Origin: Methanobacteriota archaeon
Lineage (GTDB): Archaea; Methanobacteriota; Methanobacteria; Methanobacteriales; Methanobacteriaceae
NCBI GenBank assembly: GCA_029556335.1
Contig: JAKQFA010000030.1
Span: 1-64,000, forward strand
Length of the DNA stretch: 64,000 nucleotides
Direction of reading: 5' to 3'
Part shown: piece after piece, positions 26,265-35,779 of the stretch
Layout of the letters: each line of letters begins with the position of its first letter
Position numbering within the stretch: position 1 is the first letter of the stretch
Notes under the pieces: model-generated
What the model was told of the DNA's origin: nothing
Database searches by the model: none
The model's input: only the letters and a program-made list of their open reading frames with translations
Position numbers and translations under genes: made by a program

Positions 26265-27815
26265 TTATGCGGTTTCATGTTTAAAAATTCTAGGAAGGTT
26301 TGGTTCTGTAGTGGTTATTTCTTTATAATGGCTCAAGTTTATCTTTTTAGTTTGATTCCAAACTATATAGTAGTCGATATTATTTTTTTCAAGCCCTGTT
26401 TCAAGGTCTTGAGAATAAGAGTCAGTGGCACCATAAAAAGGGGAATTAAGGTAATACGCTAAAAAAAGAGTCTGTAATGCGAGTGAATCAGAGGCGATAT
26501 TACCATGAACGTTAAAATCATTTTTAAGATTTTCACTAAGATCGTAGATCGCCTTATCATCAGTTGAATGGATAAGAGCAAGAGTGGGTGAAATAATTAA
26601 TAAAATGAAGAAAGCCACCATTAGCACATTAAACATCCTATTTTTTAGATCATATTTTTCTTTGATTGCACTGATTAGATAAACACCTAATAATAGCACT
26701 AAATAGAATAAAAAGTAAAAATATCGTGTGTCAACAAAAAATGGAATATATCCTAAGATAAATATTAGAATGGTTACCATCAAACAGAATATTCTCCATT
26801 TTACTCGTTCATCTGGTGATTTAAAATATATTATAATGCTTAATATGAGTATAAATAGGACAAGTAGAGAAAAAGAAGCTATTATATTAATTGTTTTGAT
26901 TATGTTTTTTAAAATAATATTCAGCTGATATTGGAAAGATTCGGTAGAATCAAAAGGATTCCACGATTTAAGTTTTACATAGGAAGGATCCTCCCATGGA
27001 GTTATAGCAGTGGGGTTAGGGTGTGCAACAACGCCAAACATGTTCATAGGGTGATTCAATTGGACATCTTGGCCCAGAGCATTATAATTGTAAGTCCCAG
27101 AAGTCCCTATAGTCAAATGCCCATATTTTTCGTTAATTGCTAAAGACCAAACCCCACTGATTAAAAAAAATACCGTCAAACCAATTAACAGATTCTTTAA
27201 AATTGTTTTGTTTTTATAGTCCCTTTTAAAGTAATAAATAGCGTTAAAAAATAAAAAATGGGCCAAAAAAAATGGAAAAGCAAAACTTTTACTAAGATAA
27301 GCTAAACCACCTGTCAACCCACAAAGAAAGCCCAAATTTAGCTTATTTTGATATTTATGGTCAAATAGGAGGTTGAGATAGAAAATAAGGAAACTTGACA
27401 TCAATAAATCCGCGTTTAACATGTAATAAACGAAATACAGCGTAACAGGAATCAAAGACAATACAAAAAGAGTTCTTATTGTATTTCCAACTTTAAATCT
27501 GTAACTTAAAAAATACATCCCTAAGATGTTAAAGGATCCTATAACTAAAGATAAAGCCCAGGCTGATTTTAAAGCCGATAGTTGTGTGAAACCTTTCAAT
27601 AGGAAAGGGACCAGCAACCAAGAGAACAAAGGTCCCCAATACCCATTCACAGCATCTTTAAAGTTTCCTATTGCATACTTCTCAGCAATACTGATATAAC
27701 ATATACCATCAGCACCAGGACCAAAGCTATACTGGAAATACCCCCACAAAACAAAGCCTATAACAAAGTAAATGACCAGTGCGATAATTAAATCAAGATT
27801 ATCCTTCAGATTCAT
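26265..27815 (-). CDS. GT-C fold membrane protein, probable glycosyltransferase
   Basis: A 516-residue protein with about eleven membrane helices. The first external loop carries GPGADGICYISIAEKY, with an acidic residue where GT39-like enzymes have their catalytic Asp, followed by GYWGPLFSW. A short soluble part lies at the C-terminus. It is probably a lipid-phosphate-sugar-dependent transferase or a polymer ligase in the surface-glycan pathway. It is the first glycan gene after the core DNA to the right; the DUF84 phosphatase gene ends 5 bp before its start, so read-through from the core operon is possible. Confidence 0.62.
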   Translation of the reverse strand: MNLKDNLDLIIALVIYFVIGFVLWGYFQYSFGPGADGICYISIAEKYAIGNFKDAVNGYWGPLFSWLLVPFLLKGFTQLSALKSAWALSLVIGSFNILGMYFLSYRFKVGNTIRTLFVLSLIPVTLYFVYYMLNADLLMSSFLIFYLNLLFDHKYQNKLNLGFLCGLTGGLAYLSKSFAFPFFLAHFLFFNAIYYFKRDYKNKTILKNLLIGLTVFFLISGVWSLAINEKYGHLTIGTSGTYNYNALGQDVQLNHPMNMFGVVAHPNPTAITPWEDPSYVKLKSWNPFDSTESFQYQLNIILKNIIKTINIIASFSLLVLFILILSIIIYFKSPDERVKWRIFCLMVTILIFILGYIPFFVDTRYFYFLFYLVLLLGVYLISAIKEKYDLKNRMFNVLMVAFFILLIISPTLALIHSTDDKAIYDLSENLKNDFNVHGNIASDSLALQTLFLAYYLNSPFYGATDSYSQDLETGLEKNNIDYYIVWNQTKKINLSHYKEITTTEPNLPRIFKHETA

Positions 27816-27819
27816 ATTA

Positions 27820-28350
27820 TCAAATTTCTAAATACAGGTCTGAATTCATCCTAGGGATCATAGCCATCAGCACGCACTGCTCCGTGTTCTCAGTCCTATC
27901 CAAAAGTCCCTTGGTCAGAATACTCACCGCCCCTGTCTTCTGGCCCAGCTTCTCCACCCCGGTGACCTCGTCCATCACCTCACCAACCTCCTGGCCCTTC
28001 AGTACCTCCTCCACCACGACAGGGGGATATTCGAAGCCAGCACTCACCCCGAGGGTGATCCGTTCCCCATCGTAGATGGCACACCACTGCAGGTCCAGAT
28101 AACCAGTGATGCTGTGGGGTGCGGCCAGTAAACCTGATTCGATACCCACCGATAAATCCGCGTCCAGGAAGGCATTCCGGGCCCGGTTAACTGCTCCCTG
28201 TATGGTTTCATCCAGGCCGATGGGCTGGTCACTTACCCCGGAGTCCACCTCTATGCCCTCCACGTCTACGTTGGTGTAGATTTTCTCCATCACGTTGCGG
28301 GTGGCCCTCACCTTCAGGGGGTTGTGGGTTCCCACGTTAACCTTCATCAT
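27820..28350 (-). CDS. Inosine/xanthosine triphosphatase (DUF84)
   Basis: A 176-residue DUF84/YjjX-type protein with VNVGTHNPLKVRATRNVM at the N-terminus, the SGVSDQPIGLDETIQGAVNRA signature and SVGIESGLL. These enzymes hydrolyse ITP and XTP to keep deaminated purines out of nucleic acids. The first ATG overlaps the TGA of the upstream coaD gene, so coupling is likely; a second ATG directly after it is an equal choice. Usual family length; no oddities. Confidence 0.88.
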   Translation of the reverse strand: MMKVNVGTHNPLKVRATRNVMEKIYTNVDVEGIEVDSGVSDQPIGLDETIQGAVNRARNAFLDADLSVGIESGLLAAPHSITGYLDLQWCAIYDGERITLGVSAGFEYPPVVVEEVLKGQEVGEVMDEVTGVEKLGQKTGAVSILTKGLLDRTENTEQCVLMAMIPRMNSDLYLEI

Positions 28351-28802
28351 TTAAGGCTCCCGTCGGGGTTTATCTCTCCCTTCCTTATTCTAGTCGATGA
28401 AATGGGTTTCCCATCCTCAGCTAACACCATCCCGATCTTCACAATGTCCAGGGGTTTCATCCCCTTTTCCTTTCGTATCTGGTTGATCTTCTGGGCGGTG
28501 GGTTCTGTTTCAGGGCTGACCACAATGGCCTCTATAGTTTCATCCTCTATGGTGGGGCCGTAGTGCTCCTCCAGCCTGGCTATGACGTAGTCACTATGTC
28601 CCTCCAGGAGGGCGTTCAGATTGGCCATCCTGACGTTGCAGGGCTCTATTTCCCCCTTCTGACCACCGAATTCATCGGAGGTAACTCCGATGAGGACCTG
28701 TTGGGCTACCTGGAAGGCCTTCTCCAGTAGCATGCGGTGGCCCTGGTGGAACTTGTCGAAGGTTCCCCCAACCGCCACTTTCCGGTATCTCTTATCTCCC
28801 AT
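28347..28802 (-). CDS. coaD: Phosphopantetheine adenylyltransferase, archaeal type
   Basis: A 151-residue nucleotidyltransferase with VGGTFDKFHQGHRMLL (the T/HxGH nucleotide-binding motif), a middle VIARLEEHYGPT segment, and the C-terminal ISSTRIRKGEI that replaces the bacterial ISSTxVR. It transfers AMP from ATP to 4'-phosphopantetheine to form dephospho-CoA. It overlaps the DUF84 gene by 4 bp and is divergent from a radical SAM gene with 56 bp between starts. Confidence 0.9.
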   Translation of the reverse strand: MGDKRYRKVAVGGTFDKFHQGHRMLLEKAFQVAQQVLIGVTSDEFGGQKGEIEPCNVRMANLNALLEGHSDYVIARLEEHYGPTIEDETIEAIVVSPETEPTAQKINQIRKEKGMKPLDIVKIGMVLAEDGKPISSTRIRKGEINPDGSLK

Positions 28803-28858
28803 GCGCTCAGCCCCATTTTTAGGTTAAGTTGATTATGTAAAAGGTTAGATAATAAACT

Positions 28859-30409
28859 ATGCTCCGGGAACATAACGTGGTGGTCAAGAAACCCCGGGGG
28901 GTGGAGCTGCGCTTCGCCTCCTGCTACCCCAACTTGTACCGCAGTGCCATGTCCTCCCTGGGATTTCACATCATCTACGATTTTCTAAACAGCCGGGAGG
29001 ACACCTACTGCGAGAGGGTGGTTTACCCCCAGGCTAAGAGCCTGGAAACCGGCACCCGTTTAAAGCACTTTGACCTGGTGGGATTCTCACTCCAGTACGA
29101 GGAGGACTACATCCACGTATTGGAGATGCTCCATAAGGGTGGTCTAGCCATCCGGAAAGATAAAAGAAAACCGGATGATCCCCTGGTAATAGCCGGGGGC
29201 CCCTGCGCCACCTCCAACCCCCTGCCCATGTCTCCCTTTGTGGATCTGTTCCTGGTGGGTGATGGGGAGGCCATCCTCCCCAATTTTTTAGAAGTATTTA
29301 AAAAACTGGACAAGCCCAGATTGGAGTTGGAGAGCTTCCTGGAGGTTAAGGGAGTTTATCTACCTGATAATCCCGTGGAGATCAACCTCATCCAGGACAT
29401 GGAACAGGCCTGGAAGCCGGTGCACCAGGTTATACCTGAGACAGATGAGAAACGTTTGATCCCGGCCTTTGGAAGATCATTCCTCCTGGAGGTGTCCCGG
29501 GGGTGCACCAGGGGCTGCCGGTTCTGTATGGCCGGCTGCCTGTACCGTCCCCGCAGGGAAGTGCCCCTGGAGGAACTCCTAGAAACAGCACAGAAGACCA
29601 GAAAATCCACGGGACTAAACAAGGTGGCCCTCATAGGGGCGGCAGTCTCGGACCACTCCCGGATAGAGGACCTGTGCCAACAACTTTTGGAAAAGGATTT
29701 CCAGATCACCCTGCCCTCCCTGCGGGTGGAATCAGTAACAGACCAGCTCCTTTCGATACTTAAAGATAGCGGACTGAAGACGGTCACCCTGGCACCGGAG
29801 TCCACCTGGAACCTCCGCAGGGTGGTCAACAAATCCCTGACCGATGAGGACATCTTTGCTGCCGTTGAGAAAATCTTCCAGCACGACTTAAACGTCAAGT
29901 TGTACTTCATGGTGGGCCTGCCCACCGAGACTGATAAGGATATACTGGAACTAGTAAATTTAATCAGAACCCTCCAGAAAAAGGCGCCGAGGTATAGTTC
30001 CCTCCGGGTGAGTGTGAATCCATTCATACCCAAACCCCACACCCCCTTCCAGTGGCACCACTTCAACTACAAAGAGATAAAAAACAAGATCAGCTCCCTG
30101 AACAAGGAGTTCCGTTCCCGTTATTTCAAGGCGGAAAGTCCCCGCAGCAGCCTCATCCAGTACGTTTTATCCGTGGGGGGAGTGGAAATAGGGGTTGTTC
30201 TGGAAAGATCACTCCAACACAAGTTATCCCTACCGGACTGGCAGAAACTTTCTCCCCACTGGGATCTGGAATCCGATCTTCCCTGGAAGAACATCCAGGT
30301 GGGAGTCAGTGACGAGTTTCTAAAAAGTGAGTATTATAATGCCTTGAAAGGTGACTTCACACCCTGGTGTGAGACCTTCGGTTGCCAGAACTGTGGTGCC
30401 TGTCCCTGA
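28859..30409 (+). CDS. B12-binding-domain-type radical SAM protein
   Basis: A 516-residue radical SAM enzyme. Residues 1-180 resemble the cobalamin-binding-like domain (ASCYPNLYRSAMSSLGFHIIY, VIAGGPCATSNP, FLVGDGE). The radical SAM cluster motif CTRGCRFC (CX3CX2C) lies near residue 218, followed by MAGCLYRPRRE. The last 13 residues hold a four-cysteine CETFGCQNCGACP, possibly a second metal site. It resembles the TIGR03960-like group of uncharacterised or tRNA/porphyrin-linked radical SAM proteins. No partner gene adjoins it; substrate unknown. Confidence 0.8.
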   Translation: MLREHNVVVKKPRGVELRFASCYPNLYRSAMSSLGFHIIYDFLNSREDTYCERVVYPQAKSLETGTRLKHFDLVGFSLQYEEDYIHVLEMLHKGGLAIRKDKRKPDDPLVIAGGPCATSNPLPMSPFVDLFLVGDGEAILPNFLEVFKKLDKPRLELESFLEVKGVYLPDNPVEINLIQDMEQAWKPVHQVIPETDEKRLIPAFGRSFLLEVSRGCTRGCRFCMAGCLYRPRREVPLEELLETAQKTRKSTGLNKVALIGAAVSDHSRIEDLCQQLLEKDFQITLPSLRVESVTDQLLSILKDSGLKTVTLAPESTWNLRRVVNKSLTDEDIFAAVEKIFQHDLNVKLYFMVGLPTETDKDILELVNLIRTLQKKAPRYSSLRVSVNPFIPKPHTPFQWHHFNYKEIKNKISSLNKEFRSRYFKAESPRSSLIQYVLSVGGVEIGVVLERSLQHKLSLPDWQKLSPHWDLESDLPWKNIQVGVSDEFLKSEYYNALKGDFTPWCETFGCQNCGACP

Positions 30410-30455
30410 TTCCTCCCTCTTTCAAGGTAGGAATATTTTATCTCCGACTAGCTTT

Positions 30456-31856
30456 TTACCTGATCCTCCTCATCAGACTGGCCAGGTGGCCTAGGGTGTG
30501 GGAGAGGAATCTTTCCCTCCACCTAAGTTCCCGGTCGAATAATCCTCTGCGCTCCTTTATCTCCCTTTTCACCGATTTGATCTCATCACCAGGTGAGTAC
30601 TTAATGTAAACAGGTATTCCCAGGAGCATCAGTAGGACCCCAGTCACGATCTGGATGGGGGAGCACTGGGTCATGAGGTAAACACTGATGATCACCCCTA
30701 AGATAGGCACAACTCTGGGGAGGTTAATACCGCCCTCATAGTTCTTGCGGAGGGGGAACACTGATAGGCAGGTTACCAGGTAACATAGAAGCAGTGTGAA
30801 TACCGAGAGGATGATGAGTTCACTTATGGTTCCCAGGAGGGTGGCGATGGTGGTTACCACCCCCTGCACCAATAGGGATAGGTAGGGAGTGCCATACACC
30901 GGATGCACCCTGGCAAAGAAGTGGGGAAACAGGCCATCACCAGCCATGGCATAGGGTATCCGGGCTGATGATAATATTCCCGCCTCGTCAGATCCGGATA
31001 TGGAGAATAAAGCACCAATTGCCAGGATTATCGCACCTAAACCTCCGATGATGGTTTTTCCTGCCAGGGCCAGGGGTGCTGAACTGGTGGATAACTCCTG
31101 CCAGGGTACCGACCCCACAATTACGAAGTTGGTTAAAAAGTAGAAGACTATGATGAGGACCATCCCCAGTACCAGGGCCCGGGGAATGGTTCTCTTAGCA
31201 TCCAGTATCTCATCCGAGGGTACAGTTACCAGTTCGAATCCGACGTAGGCCCAGAATATCAGGACCAGGGCACCTCCCATACCACCCCAGCCCTGGGGGG
31301 CGAAGGGTGTTAGGTTGGATATTAAATGGGAGGGTTTGAGGATGAAGAACACCAGGCCCAGCAGGGTGAGGATCACCAGGGGGAAGATCTTCAGGAAGGT
31401 CAGGGCGTCGTTGATCTTCCCTGCTTCCTTCACTCCCCGGTAGTTTATAAAGGTTAAAAAGAATACGAAGGCTATTTTGATGAGGTCCTGTTGCCAGGGC
31501 ACGATGTGGGGAAAGAAGTAGGTGAGATATGCCACGAATGCCAGAGGAAATACTGCGATAGCTGCCCAGGAGGCAATTATAAGGGACCAGCCCACCATGA
31601 ATCCTGCGAAGTCCCCAAAGGCCTCCCTGGCATAGGCGTAGGGGCCTCCTACCCGGGGAGTTAGGGAGGAGCATTCAGCAAAACAGAGTGCTATGACTAG
31701 GGCCATTACACCGGCTAAAACCCAGGCTAAAAGAGATGCCGGGCCCAGTAAACCCGCCCCAAAGGCCGCGGCGATGTAGATATCAGCACCTACTATGGTG
31801 CCGATAACCAGGTTTATCACATCAAAAAGACCAAGGGCCCGCTTCATCTCAGCCAT
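30456..31856 (-). CDS. APC family amino acid permease
   Basis: A 466-residue membrane protein with about twelve helices. The first helix has INLVIGTIVGADIYIA, the glycine-rich unwound segment typical of APC transporters, and GGPYAYAREAFG with FMVGWSLI follow. A basic cytoplasmic tail of about 40 residues ends the protein. It probably imports an amino acid or amine by proton or sodium symport. The gene is single and convergent with the radical SAM gene; the divergent aminotransferase starts 48 bp from it, which could hint at shared amino acid metabolism. Confidence 0.85.
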   Translation of the reverse strand: MAEMKRALGLFDVINLVIGTIVGADIYIAAAFGAGLLGPASLLAWVLAGVMALVIALCFAECSSLTPRVGGPYAYAREAFGDFAGFMVGWSLIIASWAAIAVFPLAFVAYLTYFFPHIVPWQQDLIKIAFVFFLTFINYRGVKEAGKINDALTFLKIFPLVILTLLGLVFFILKPSHLISNLTPFAPQGWGGMGGALVLIFWAYVGFELVTVPSDEILDAKRTIPRALVLGMVLIIVFYFLTNFVIVGSVPWQELSTSSAPLALAGKTIIGGLGAIILAIGALFSISGSDEAGILSSARIPYAMAGDGLFPHFFARVHPVYGTPYLSLLVQGVVTTIATLLGTISELIILSVFTLLLCYLVTCLSVFPLRKNYEGGINLPRVVPILGVIISVYLMTQCSPIQIVTGVLLMLLGIPVYIKYSPGDEIKSVKREIKERRGLFDRELRWRERFLSHTLGHLASLMRRIR

Positions 31857-31904
31857 GCTTTCCTTTATATTAGTCTAGGACGATAAATAATTAAGGTAAT
31901 GATT

Positions 31905-33017
31905 ATGAAGCCATCTCAACGTCTAGAATCCATTGACCTCTCCGGGGTTCGTAAGATGTTCGACCTGGTGGGTGAAGGTACCATCAACCTGGCCCTGGGC
32001 GAACCCGACTTCAACACCCCCAGCCATATTAAGGACTCTGTTAAAAGGGCCCTGGATGAGAATTTCACCCACTACACCGGTAACCAGGGGACCCTGGAAC
32101 TCCGGGAAGCCATATCTGAAAAGCTAAGGCAGGATAACCACATTGAAACTTCCCCGGAAAATGTCATAGTCACCGTAGGTGCCAGTGAGGCCCTTCTGAT
32201 GTCAACCCTGGCCCTGGTTGATAAGGGAGACGAAGTCCTCATCCCTGATCCAGGCTTCGTATCCTACCAGGCCTGTGTAGAATTGGCTGGAGGCACCACT
32301 GTACCTGTGGAGCTTGACTGTGAGGATGACTTCCGATTAAACCCCGAGAATGTTCAGGAGAAGATCAGCCAGAAAAGCAAGGCCATTATCATGAACTCCC
32401 CAGCCAACCCCACCGGGGGAGTCATGAAAAAGGAGGATGTTAAGGGCCTGGCCGAGATCGCCCAGGACCATGACCTGGTGATCATAAGCGACGAGATCTA
32501 CGAGAAGATCATCTACGGGAGCAAGCACTACAGTCCCGGACGATACACAAAAAACGCCATCACCATCAACGGCTTCTCCAAGGCCTACGCCATGACCGGA
32601 TTCCGTGTCGGATATCTATCCGCACCATCCAACTTATCAGAATCTCTCCTGAAGGTGCACCAGTACAGCACAGCCTGTGCCAGTTCTCTCTCCCAAGCCG
32701 CAGCACTGGAAGCCCTTACCGGGCCGCAGGATAGTGTGGGTGAGATGGTGGCGGAGTTCCAGAGAAGAAGAGACCTGGTGGTTTCCAGACTTAATGGTAT
32801 GGGCATTGAATGTAAGCTGCCACAGGGAGCTTTCTACCTCTTCCCCCAGGTTAGGGATCCTGAGTTGTTCGTGTCTGAAGCAATTAAGGAGGGAGTGGTA
32901 CTGGTGCCAGGTGCTTCCTTCGGGGCCCATGGTGCGGGTCACTTCCGTCTCTCCTATGCAACGTCCTACCCGGAACTGCTAACTGCCATGGATCGGCTGG
33001 AGCTCCTGGAGTGGTAA
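31905..33017 (+). CDS. Class I/II pyridoxal-phosphate aminotransferase (aspartate aminotransferase-like)
   Basis: A 370-residue fold-type I aminotransferase. Visible are LALGEPDFNTP, HYTGNQGTLELREA, the SPANPTGG substrate loop, ISDEIYEKI with the PLP-ring Asp, the NGFSKAYAMTGFRVGY segment containing the PLP-binding Lys, and FRLSYA with the carboxylate-binding Arg at the C-terminus. It moves amino groups between an amino acid and a 2-oxo acid in the cytoplasm. The start at 31905 is preferred because AAGG lies 8 bp upstream; an ATG at 31899 is too close to it. The exact amino acid is not readable from sequence. Confidence 0.88.
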   Translation: MKPSQRLESIDLSGVRKMFDLVGEGTINLALGEPDFNTPSHIKDSVKRALDENFTHYTGNQGTLELREAISEKLRQDNHIETSPENVIVTVGASEALLMSTLALVDKGDEVLIPDPGFVSYQACVELAGGTTVPVELDCEDDFRLNPENVQEKISQKSKAIIMNSPANPTGGVMKKEDVKGLAEIAQDHDLVIISDEIYEKIIYGSKHYSPGRYTKNAITINGFSKAYAMTGFRVGYLSAPSNLSESLLKVHQYSTACASSLSQAAALEALTGPQDSVGEMVAEFQRRRDLVVSRLNGMGIECKLPQGAFYLFPQVRDPELFVSEAIKEGVVLVPGASFGAHGAGHFRLSYATSYPELLTAMDRLELLEW

Positions 33018-33175
33018 ACACCATTTTTAAAAAAAAAACTCCATTAACTTGGCCTAATTCTTGATCATCAAGCTACACATTCTTTTGGCACTACTTTGGG
33101 CTCTGTTAATTCCAGATAAAAATATAAGTACTCATTTTTTCATACTTTTAAAAACCCAAGGAGTGGGAGAAAAAG

Positions 33176-35722
33176 ATGTGGGAAGAGGTTAAACTGGAGG
33201 GAATGCCGGGACTATCCCAGGAGGAGGCCAGTGCTAAATTAAAGTCCGAAGGCTATAACGAACTCCCCTCCCCGGATAAAAGAACCTTGTTCGCCATTGC
33301 CCTGGAAGTAGTGCGCGAACCCATGTTCCTTCTTTTAATAGCCTGTGGCAGCATCTATCTGGTACTGGGGGACCTGGAGGAGGCCCTGATGCTCTTGGCC
33401 TTCGTGTTCGTGATTATGGGCATCACCTTCTACCAGGAACGGAAAACCGAGAACACCCTGGAGGCCCTGCGGGATCTGTCCAGCCCCCGGGCCCTGGTAA
33501 TCAGGGATGGACAGCAGAAACGGATCGCCGGGAGGGAAGTGGTCACCGGGGATATCATCATGCTCCAGATGGGGGACCGGGTACCAGCCGACGCCGTGGT
33601 CCTCTCCTGCAGCAACCTCCTCATCAACGAGTCGCTTTTAACCGGGGAATCAGCACCGGTGCGTAAGGTCTCCTGTGGTGGGATCCTGGACATGCACCCC
33701 CCAGGTGGTGACAGCCTCCCATCGGTGTTCTCCGGGACCCTGGTGGTGCAGGGGCAGGGAGTGGCCCAGGTAATGAAAACCGGCCTCCAGACAGAGATGG
33801 GCCGGATAGGTAAGAGTTTACAGTCCCTTGAAACCGAGAACACCGCCCTCCAGAAGGAGACCCGCCGGGTGGTCCTGAACATGGCACTCATGGGGGTTGG
33901 ACTCTGCTGTGTGGTTGTGGTGGTCTACGGCCTCACCCGCCTGGACTGGTTGCAGGGCTTCCTGGCGGGGATCACCCTGGCCATGGCCATCCTACCCGAG
34001 GAGATCCCGGTGGTCTTGACCATCTTCCTGGCCCTGGGAGCCTGGCGCATATCCCAGAAGAACGTGCTCACCAGGCGCTCCCAGGCCATAGAGGCCCTGG
34101 GATCCGTCACTGTACTGTGCACCGATAAGACCGGTACCCTCACCCTCAACCAGATGATGGTCCGCACCCTGATGGTCCGGGGCGAGTCCCTGGAAGTTAA
34201 CCATCATGATGATAATTTACCGGAGAAATTCCACTCCCTATTGGAGTACAGCATCCTGGCCAGCCAGAAGGACCCCTTCGACCCCATGGAGAAGTCATTA
34301 AAGGAATTCGGAAACCAGGTCCTGAGGAACACCGAACACCTCCACCATGACTGGAGCCTGATACAGGAGTATCCCCTCTCAGAGGAGCTCCTGGCCATGT
34401 CCCATGTATGGCAATCCCCAGATGGAGATGAATACCTCATCGCTGCTAAGGGGGCTCCGGAGGCAGTGGCAGACCTGTGCCACCTGTCAGAAGTGGAGTT
34501 GGCGGAGTTGCAGGAACAGATCACCACCTTAGCCAGTCAGGGCTTGAGGGTTATTGGAGTGGCCCAGGGACATTTCACCCAGACCCACCTACCCGGAGAG
34601 CAGCACGATTTCCCATTCCAGTTTCTGGGCCTTTTAGGCTTCCATGATCCCCTCCGCCCCCTGGTAGAGGAGGCAGTGGCTGAGTGTTACCAGGCCGGCA
34701 TCAGGGTGGTGATGATCACCGGGGACTACCCCGGCACCGCCTCCCACATTGGCTCACAGATCGGGCTACGGAACTACGGCCAGGTAATCACCGGGCCCGA
34801 GTTAGACCAGATGAATGATGAAGAGCTCCAGGACCATGTCCAGGATGTTAACATCTTTGCCCGGGTAGTTCCGGAGGAAAAGCTGCGCCTGGTGGAGGCC
34901 TTCAAAGCCAGGGGTGATACTGTGGCCATGACTGGAGATGGGGTGAACGATGCCCCGGCACTTAAATCCGCCCAGATCGGTATCAGTATGGGTGGCCGGG
35001 GGACGGATGTGGCCCGGGAGGCCTCCGCCCTGGTGCTCCTGGATGATGATTTTTCCTCCATTGTCTTGGCGGTTAAGATGGGCCGGCGCATCTTCGACAA
35101 CCTGAAGAAGGCCACCTCCTACATCTTCGCGGTGCACGTGCCCATCGTGGGCATGTCCCTTTTACCGGTGATCTTTGGCTGGCCCCTGGTCCTCTTTCCC
35201 ATGCAGATCGTCATCCTGGAACTCATCATCGACCCTGCCTGTTCAGTTGCCTTCGAGGCAGAGCCCGCAGAGGAGGATGTGATGAAGCGGCCACCCCGCA
35301 GTAAGAAAGACCCCCTCTTCGAACCCCGAACCATAGGGATCAGCATCCTACAGGGGGTGGTGGTGCTCCTCATAGTCCTGGCCGTCTTTGTGGTGGCCTT
35401 CTATGGGGGCCGGGGCGAGGACACCTCCCGGGCTCTGGCCTTCACCACCATGCTTTTCGGTAACCTGGCCCTGATCCTCTCCAACCGTTCCTGGAGTAAA
35501 ACCATCATGGAGACCCTGCACTCACCTAACCCGGCCTTGTGGTGGATCATAGCCCTGGCAGTTATTATACTGGGACTGGTACTCTACCTGCCATCACTGC
35601 AGAGCCTGTTCCAGTTCGGGGTGCTCTCAGCAACTGATCTCCTGCTCTGCCTCCTGGCTGGTGGCACTAGTGTGCTGTGGTTCGAGGCACTGAAGGCCGC
35701 CAAGTTCCGTCTGCAGCCCTGA
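33176..35722 (+). CDS. P-type cation-transporting ATPase (P2, Ca2+-ATPase-like)
   Basis: An 848-residue P-type ATPase of the usual length. Motifs in order: LLTGESAPV (actuator domain), AILPEEIPVVLT in membrane helix four, CTDKTGTLTLNQ with the phosphorylated Asp, MITGDYPGTA and MTGDGVNDAPALK. It has about ten membrane helices with no N-terminal heavy-metal domain. The ion site reads PEEIP where SERCA-type pumps have PEGLP, a variant seen in a subgroup of prokaryotic P2 pumps, so Ca2+ is likely but not certain. GGGAG lies 8 bp before the ATG. Upstream 33018-33175 holds an AT-rich promoter region and no gene. Confidence 0.87.
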   Translation: MWEEVKLEGMPGLSQEEASAKLKSEGYNELPSPDKRTLFAIALEVVREPMFLLLIACGSIYLVLGDLEEALMLLAFVFVIMGITFYQERKTENTLEALRDLSSPRALVIRDGQQKRIAGREVVTGDIIMLQMGDRVPADAVVLSCSNLLINESLLTGESAPVRKVSCGGILDMHPPGGDSLPSVFSGTLVVQGQGVAQVMKTGLQTEMGRIGKSLQSLETENTALQKETRRVVLNMALMGVGLCCVVVVVYGLTRLDWLQGFLAGITLAMAILPEEIPVVLTIFLALGAWRISQKNVLTRRSQAIEALGSVTVLCTDKTGTLTLNQMMVRTLMVRGESLEVNHHDDNLPEKFHSLLEYSILASQKDPFDPMEKSLKEFGNQVLRNTEHLHHDWSLIQEYPLSEELLAMSHVWQSPDGDEYLIAAKGAPEAVADLCHLSEVELAELQEQITTLASQGLRVIGVAQGHFTQTHLPGEQHDFPFQFLGLLGFHDPLRPLVEEAVAECYQAGIRVVMITGDYPGTASHIGSQIGLRNYGQVITGPELDQMNDEELQDHVQDVNIFARVVPEEKLRLVEAFKARGDTVAMTGDGVNDAPALKSAQIGISMGGRGTDVAREASALVLLDDDFSSIVLAVKMGRRIFDNLKKATSYIFAVHVPIVGMSLLPVIFGWPLVLFPMQIVILELIIDPACSVAFEAEPAEEDVMKRPPRSKKDPLFEPRTIGISILQGVVVLLIVLAVFVVAFYGGRGEDTSRALAFTTMLFGNLALILSNRSWSKTIMETLHSPNPALWWIIALAVIILGLVLYLPSLQSLFQFGVLSATDLLLCLLAGGTSVLWFEALKAAKFRLQP

Positions 35723-35779
35723 CAGCCTGGACCAGGCAGGGAATAATAAATATTAATCCCCAGACCTAAACTAGAAAAC

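Noticed and set aside
29356..30066. 236-residue minus-strand ORF
   Set aside because: Shadow of the radical SAM gene; no motif, Arg/Ser-rich.
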